From contig NZ_SMKC01000012.1 of assembly GCF_004348315.1 (NCBI RefSeq), forward strand, positions 1 through 47,439: a stretch of 47,439 nt of DNA, read 5' to 3'. This DNA comes from Streptomyces sp. 8K308 (lineage in GTDB: Bacteria > Actinomycetota > Actinomycetes > Streptomycetales > Streptomycetaceae). Under the pieces are notes generated by a model, which saw only the letters and a list, made by a program, of their open reading frames with translations, did not search any database and had not been told where the DNA came from. Position 1 is the first letter of the stretch. Every line of letters begins with the position of its first letter. This document shows positions 43,908 to 47,439 of this stretch, one piece after another. Made by a program: the position numbers and the translations under genes.

Positions 43908-44533
43908 ACCCCGAGGCGCCGCTGGCCCGCCTGCTCACCAGGCTCGCCGACCTGGTGGCGGCAGGGCTGCTGTGGACGGTGGCCAGCCTGCCGCTGGTGA
44001 CCCTGCCGGCCGCCACGACCGGCCTGTGCGCGGTGGCCGACGGCTGGGCGCGCGGCGAGAGCCCGCCGGTGCTCCGCACCTTCTGGGAGGCGTTCCGGCA
44101 CCGGCCGGCGCGCGGCCTCGCGGTGGGCGGCGCGCTGGCCGCGGGCGCGCTCGTCGCGGTGGTCGACGTCTCCTTCGCCCTCGGCGCGGACGGCGCGCCG
44201 CTGCGCACCGCGGTCCTCGCCACGGCCGCCGTCCCGGCCCTGGCCACCGCCCTGGCCGGCGCGTTCGCCTTCCCGCTGCTGGCCCGCACCGACGACGCGC
44301 CACGGCCGCTGCTGCGCAACGCCGTGCTGCTCGCGGCCGGCAACCCGCCGCTGACCGTGGCGGTCTGGGCGACGCTCGCCGTCGCCGCGGTGCTTTCCCT
44401 CATGGCGCCGCCGGCGCTCCCGCTGCTCGCCGCCCTCGCCGCGACCGCCACGGCCCGGCTGGCCCGGCGCGCCGTCGCGCGTGCCGAGCGGGCAGCGGCC
44501 GGCGCCCGCTCGGCGCGCCCGGCGCGGGCCTGA
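43904..44533 (+). CDS. YesL/DUF624-family membrane protein
   Basis: A 209-aa integral membrane protein with about five helices, e.g. LLWTVASLPLVTLPAATTGL and ALAAGALVAVVDVSFALGA. The N-terminal block LTRLADLVAAGLLWTVASLPLVTLPAATTG is the YesL/DUF624 signature. In many bacteria such genes accompany ABC importers for plant-cell-wall sugars, but the function is unproven. It starts on an ATGA overlap with lacI, so it belongs to the regulator's transcript. It converges on the phoD-like gene after only 16 bp. Confidence 0.82.
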   Translation: MNPEAPLARLLTRLADLVAAGLLWTVASLPLVTLPAATTGLCAVADGWARGESPPVLRTFWEAFRHRPARGLAVGGALAAGALVAVVDVSFALGADGAPLRTAVLATAAVPALATALAGAFAFPLLARTDDAPRPLLRNAVLLAAGNPPLTVAVWATLAVAAVLSLMAPPALPLLAALAATATARLARRAVARAERAAAGARSARPARA

Positions 44534-44549
44534 GACGGCCGCCCGGGGC

Positions 44550-46096
44550 TCAGGCCGGTTGCAGGCCCGCCCGACCGGCCTCCAGGGCGAAGCGGGCGCG
44601 GGTCTCCAGCGGAGCGCCGGGCGTGGTGACGTAGGGCACGACACGGTAGCTGGTGAGCCAGGTACGCCGGTCGACGTCGCAGCGTAGCCGCGCCGGTTGA
44701 GGGAGTACCGCAGGTGCGGGTTGGAGGGCAGCGTGCTGGTCGGCGCGTCGCCGCCGTTACGGCCCGAGGTGATCGAGGTGCACACGAAGTCGGCGGCGAC
44801 CGGCCTGGCGTCCGGGTCCTCCAAGTCGAGGGTGAGGTCGTGCGCCATGTGCCAGTGCACGTCGCCGGAGAGCACCGCCACGTTGTCGATGTCCCGCTGG
44901 GCGATGAACTCCAGGATCCGCTGGCGGGCGGCCGGGTAGCCGTCCCAGGTGTCCATGTTGCGCCGCCGGATCGCGGGGTCGTTGTCCAACTCCCACTGGC
45001 CCATGGGCACCTGTTGCGGGATGGCCTTCCAGGTGGCGGTGGACCGGGCGAGCCGGTCGAGCAGCCAGCGCTCCTGTTCCGGGCCGAGCATCGTGCGGTC
45101 CGGGTCGTCCCACCCCTCGCACACCGGCTTGTTGAAGTCCCCGCACGCCTGGTCGTCCCGGTACTGGCGGGTGTCGAGCAGGAACAGGTCGGCGGTGCGG
45201 CCCCAGCGCAGGCCCCGGTACATCGCCGCGTCCGGGCCTGCTGGCACCTGGGCCCGGCGGACCGGCAGGTGCTCGTAGTACGCCTGGAAGGCGGCGGCGC
45301 GGCGGGCGGCGAAGTCGGGCGTGGGGTTGGGGCGGCCGGCCGGCTCCGTCATGTCGGCCCAGTTGTTGACGACCTCGTGGTCGTCCCAGGTGGGCAGAAA
45401 CGGCAGCCGGGCGGAGGCGAGGCGCAGGTCCGGGTCGAGGCGGTAGGTGGCGTGCCGGTGCCGGTACTGCTCCAGCGTCATCGGCTCGAAGTCGCCCTGC
45501 GGGCGGATCACCCCGCCGGTGAACCAGGAGTCCGGGTCCTCGTAGATCCAGTCGCCGAGGAAGGCGACCAGGTCCACGTCCTCCTCGGCCAGGTGCCGGT
45601 AGGCGGTGTAGTGGCCGTCGACGTACGACTGGCAGCTGGCCGCGGCGAACCGCAGCGGGCGCGTCGCCCAGGGCTCGGGAGCGGTCCTGGTCCGGCCCAC
45701 CGGGCTGATGTGGTTCCTGGCCCGGAATCGGAAGTGGTACCACCGGTCCGGGGCCAGGCCGCGCGGCTCCACGTGCACGCTGTGCGCCAGTTCGGGCCGC
45801 GCCCAGGCGGTGCCCCGGGCGGCGATCCGGCGGAACGCCTCGTCGTGCGCCATCTCCCACTCCACCGGCACCGCCCGGCTCGGCATGGAGCCCGGGTCGA
45901 GCGGGTCGGGCGCGAGCCGGGTCCACAGCACCACGCTGTCGGGCAGCGGGTCACCCGAGGCCACGCCGAGGGTGAACGGGTACCCGAAGGCGCCCGAGGT
46001 GCGGGCGGACGCGCCGGCCAGGCCAGGGACGGCCAGCAACGCCGACGCGCCGAGCGCCCCGCTAAGCAGCGCCCTCCTTGACGCCTGACTCCGCAT
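44550..46096 (-). pseudogene. PhoD-like alkaline phosphatase, frameshifted near the 3' end
   Basis: The main frame starts at ATG 46096 (GGGGAGG upstream) with a Tat-type signal (SRRALLSGALGASALLAVPG). It continues with the PhoD landmarks GVASGDPLPDSVVLWTRLAP, VAFLGDWIYED, PTWDDHEVVNNWADM, FLLDTRQYRDDQ and VLSGDVHWHMAHDL, all needed for metal binding. After LRYSLNRRGY (about 44680) the frame is lost. The expected ending (RRTWLTSYRVVPYVTTPG, then ARFALEAGRAGLQPA and a stop at 44550) continues in another frame. A loss of about four bases explains it. As written, translation runs on into unrelated sequence. The enzyme would be an exported phosphodiesterase/phosphatase. An assembly error is the alternative. 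Confidence 0.75.
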
Positions 46097-46330
46097 CGCA
46101 GCCTCCCCGTTCACGGCCTTCGCGGCCCGCCGTTCCGTGGTCGCCGGGGAGACTAGCCCGCGCCCGCCCGACGCCGGGTGGCCCCGCGGTGAACACCGAT
46201 CGGCCACCTCGACCGCCGTCTCCCTCCGGGAGTTCACCGCGCCGTGCTGTCGCCCCGGGGTCGGCCCCGGTCGGCTGCCGAAACGTGGCCGGCGTCAGCA
46301 CGTCGCCGCCTCTCCCCCGACCGCCGTCCG
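46097..46330. other. 234-bp intergenic stretch
   Basis: No gene, hairpin or clear promoter was found. It separates the phoD-like gene from the SDR remnant, both on the minus strand. Confidence 0.35.
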
Positions 46331-46742
46331 TCACCTCCTCGGCCAGGAGGCGAACGGCATGGCGGTGCTCCTTCCGAAGGTGTGGTGGCGCGGGCGGCCG
46401 TCAGATGCCGCCGCGTTGGCGCGGATGACCTGGCCGTTGATCCAGTGGCCGGCCGGGGAGGCGAGGAAGGCGACGGCCCCGGCGATGTCGTCCGGGGTGC
46501 CGAGGCGTTCCAGCGGGGCCATGGCCGCGAGCCGGTCGATGGTCTGCTGGTCCTTGCCGTCGAGGAACAGGTCGGTGGCGGTGGCCCCGGGGGGCACGGC
46601 GTTGACGTTGACGTCCCGCCCCGCAGTTCGCGGGCGAGGACCGTGGTCATCCCCTCGACCGGGCCACCGTGGCACGGTCGATGCCGGGCGAGCCGCCGGC
46701 GAGGACGTCGACGCGGAGCCGGTCGGTGGTGAGCTCGGGCAT
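46331..46742 (-). pseudogene. Short-chain dehydrogenase remnant with internal deletion
   Basis: A start with GGGGAG (ATG 46742) opens [20 protein letters not shown], where LAGGSPGIDRATVAR recalls the Rossmann TGGxxGIG. It jumps directly to GMTTVLARELRG in another frame and then to NVNAVPPGATATDLFLDGK and FLASPAGHWINGQVIRANAA in a third. The catalytic Ser and YxxxK middle part is gone. This is a dead SDR gene of about half length. Confidence 0.75.
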
Positions 46743-46816
46743 TGCTCCCCGCTGGGGCGGGGTGGCTCCTGTGGCCCGGCCGCCCCGCCGCCGCGGGCTC
46801 AGGGGATGATGGGGCG

Positions 46817-47272
46817 ATGAGTTTCCGGCTGGCGGCCTATGCCGTGTGCGTCGAGGAGGGGCGGGTGTTGCTCGCCCACCACCGGTCGACCCTGTGGACG
46901 CTTCCAGGCGGTGGGGTCGAGCACGCGGAGGATCCGTTCGACGCGGTGATCCGGGAGGTCGCCGAGGAGACCGGCTACGACGCGGTGGTCGAACGGCTGC
47001 TTGGCGTGGACTCACGCGTGATCCCCGCGGCCACCGCGCGGGCGGGCGTCGAGCACCAGAACGTCGGCGTCTTCTACCAGGTGCGCGTCACCGGCGGCCG
47101 ACCGCGGCCCGAGGCGAACGGCGAGACGTCCGAGTCGGTTTGGACCCCCGTGGGGGAGGTCGCCGGCCTGCGCCGGGCGTCGCTTGTCGACATCGGTCTC
47201 GCGCTGGCCAGGACTCTTCCGCCCACCGGCCACGTCGCGCCCGTCCCGGTCGGCGGCCTGATCGAGCACTGA
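46817..47272 (+). CDS. Nudix hydrolase
   Basis: A 151-aa Nudix protein. The box [15 protein letters not shown] is followed directly by REVAEETGY (about residues 36-59), fully matching G-x5-E-x7-REUxEExGU. The start is ATG 46817, preceded by GATGGGGCG; the open frame extends upstream but without similarity. It probably hydrolyses a nucleotide-linked or oxidised nucleotide substrate. It starts 74 bp from the divergent SDR remnant. It is unrelated in detail to the Nudix gene at 19953. Confidence 0.88.
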   Translation: MSFRLAAYAVCVEEGRVLLAHHRSTLWTLPGGGVEHAEDPFDAVIREVAEETGYDAVVERLLGVDSRVIPAATARAGVEHQNVGVFYQVRVTGGRPRPEANGETSESVWTPVGEVAGLRRASLVDIGLALARTLPPTGHVAPVPVGGLIEH

Positions 47273-47375
47273 GGTTCGCGACGCCGGTGGTTGCGAGCGG
47301 GCGGGGTCTCCCGGCTGGGCGCGGGCTACGATGCGCCCGCTTTCCGAAACCGCGTGTGGTCGGGGGGACTTGACC

Positions 47376-47439
47376 GTGGAAGAGCAGACACTCGGTGGCC
47401 GTTACCGGCTCGTGCGGCCGCTCGGGCAGGGCGGGATGG
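47376..47439 (+). CDS. Ser/Thr protein kinase, 3' end outside the window
   Basis: Only the first 21 codons are present. They read VEEQTLGGRYRLVRPLGQGGM, the glycine-rich ATP-loop beginning (GxGGM) of PknB/PknD-type bacterial kinases. GTG 47376 has GGGGGG eight bases upstream; the TTG at 47370 is in frame but too close to that site. A -10-like TACGAT lies at 47327-47332. Length, sensor domain and targets cannot be seen. Confidence 0.75.
   Translation, partial: MEEQTLGGRYRLVRPLGQGGM

Overview
The window is about 47.4 kb of very GC-rich DNA with short intergenic spaces, frequent GTG starts, overlapping stop/start codons, a DUF397/DUF5753 regulatory pair, Tat-type signal peptides and an ABC sugar importer without its own ATPase. 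This is typical of a mycelial actinomycete (Streptomyces-like or Streptosporangiales-like chromosome). I cannot name the genus. I saw no rRNA or tRNA gene, CRISPR array, intact transposase or prophage.

Layout. 0-4 kb: the end of an ArsR-like regulator, an aldo/keto reductase behind a MerR-type promoter with a 19-bp spacer, a second aldo/keto reductase facing it across a strong hairpin, and a zinc-less MDR reductase. 4-6.2 kb: a decayed fragment, a kinase-like protein, a 58-aa DUF397 protein and a frameshifted DUF5753 regulator. 6.2-12 kb: an alcohol dehydrogenase with a GXWXG/DUF4334 protein, a beta-oxidation pair (thiolase plus a FadB-like fusion whose dehydrogenase half has lost its key residues) and a VOC-fold protein. 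12-16.6 kb: two decayed genes (FAD/NAD(P)-binding protein, GntR/UTRA regulator), an alpha/beta hydrolase and a MocR-type regulator. 16.6-23.4 kb: a small membrane protein, a MoxR ATPase/VWA pair resembling RavA-ViaA, a Nudix hydrolase, a secreted lectin-like protein, a Gfo/Idh/MocA oxidoreductase behind a palindromic operator, and a YghZ-type aldo/keto reductase.

23.5-30.6 kb is a one-carbon oxidation block: a molybdopterin formate dehydrogenase, its Fe-S and NrfD-type membrane subunits, then a zinc formaldehyde dehydrogenase and a DUF5709 protein. Together they could carry formaldehyde to formate to CO2, with electrons passed to the membrane. 30.6-33.4 kb holds a His-rich cation-efflux transporter behind a palindromic metal-operator candidate and an amino-acid permease.

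33.4-37.3 kb is the most intriguing part. It is a compact operon of a free-standing NRPS-type adenylation enzyme, a six-helix membrane flavoprotein of the NADPH-oxidase/ferric-reductase/TmpA type (4-bp overlap) and a crotonase-fold enoyl-CoA hydratase. It has no carrier, condensation or thioesterase domain. A leader with a perfect 10-bp tandem repeat precedes it and a 16-bp-stem hairpin ends it. Its product is unknown.

37.3-44.5 kb is a complete carbohydrate locus: a GH127 beta-L-arabinofuranosidase, a Tat lipoprotein binding protein, two permeases, a divergent LacI regulator and a YesL membrane protein. Two matching LacI-type operators sit on the shared promoter region. 44.5-47.4 kb holds a frameshifted PhoD phosphatase, an SDR remnant, a Nudix hydrolase and the first codons of a Ser/Thr kinase.

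An unusual number of genes carry single frameshifts or internal loss (DUF5753, FAD/NAD(P), GntR, probably NrfD, PhoD, SDR). Either this strain is losing accessory genes here, or the assembly contains small indels.
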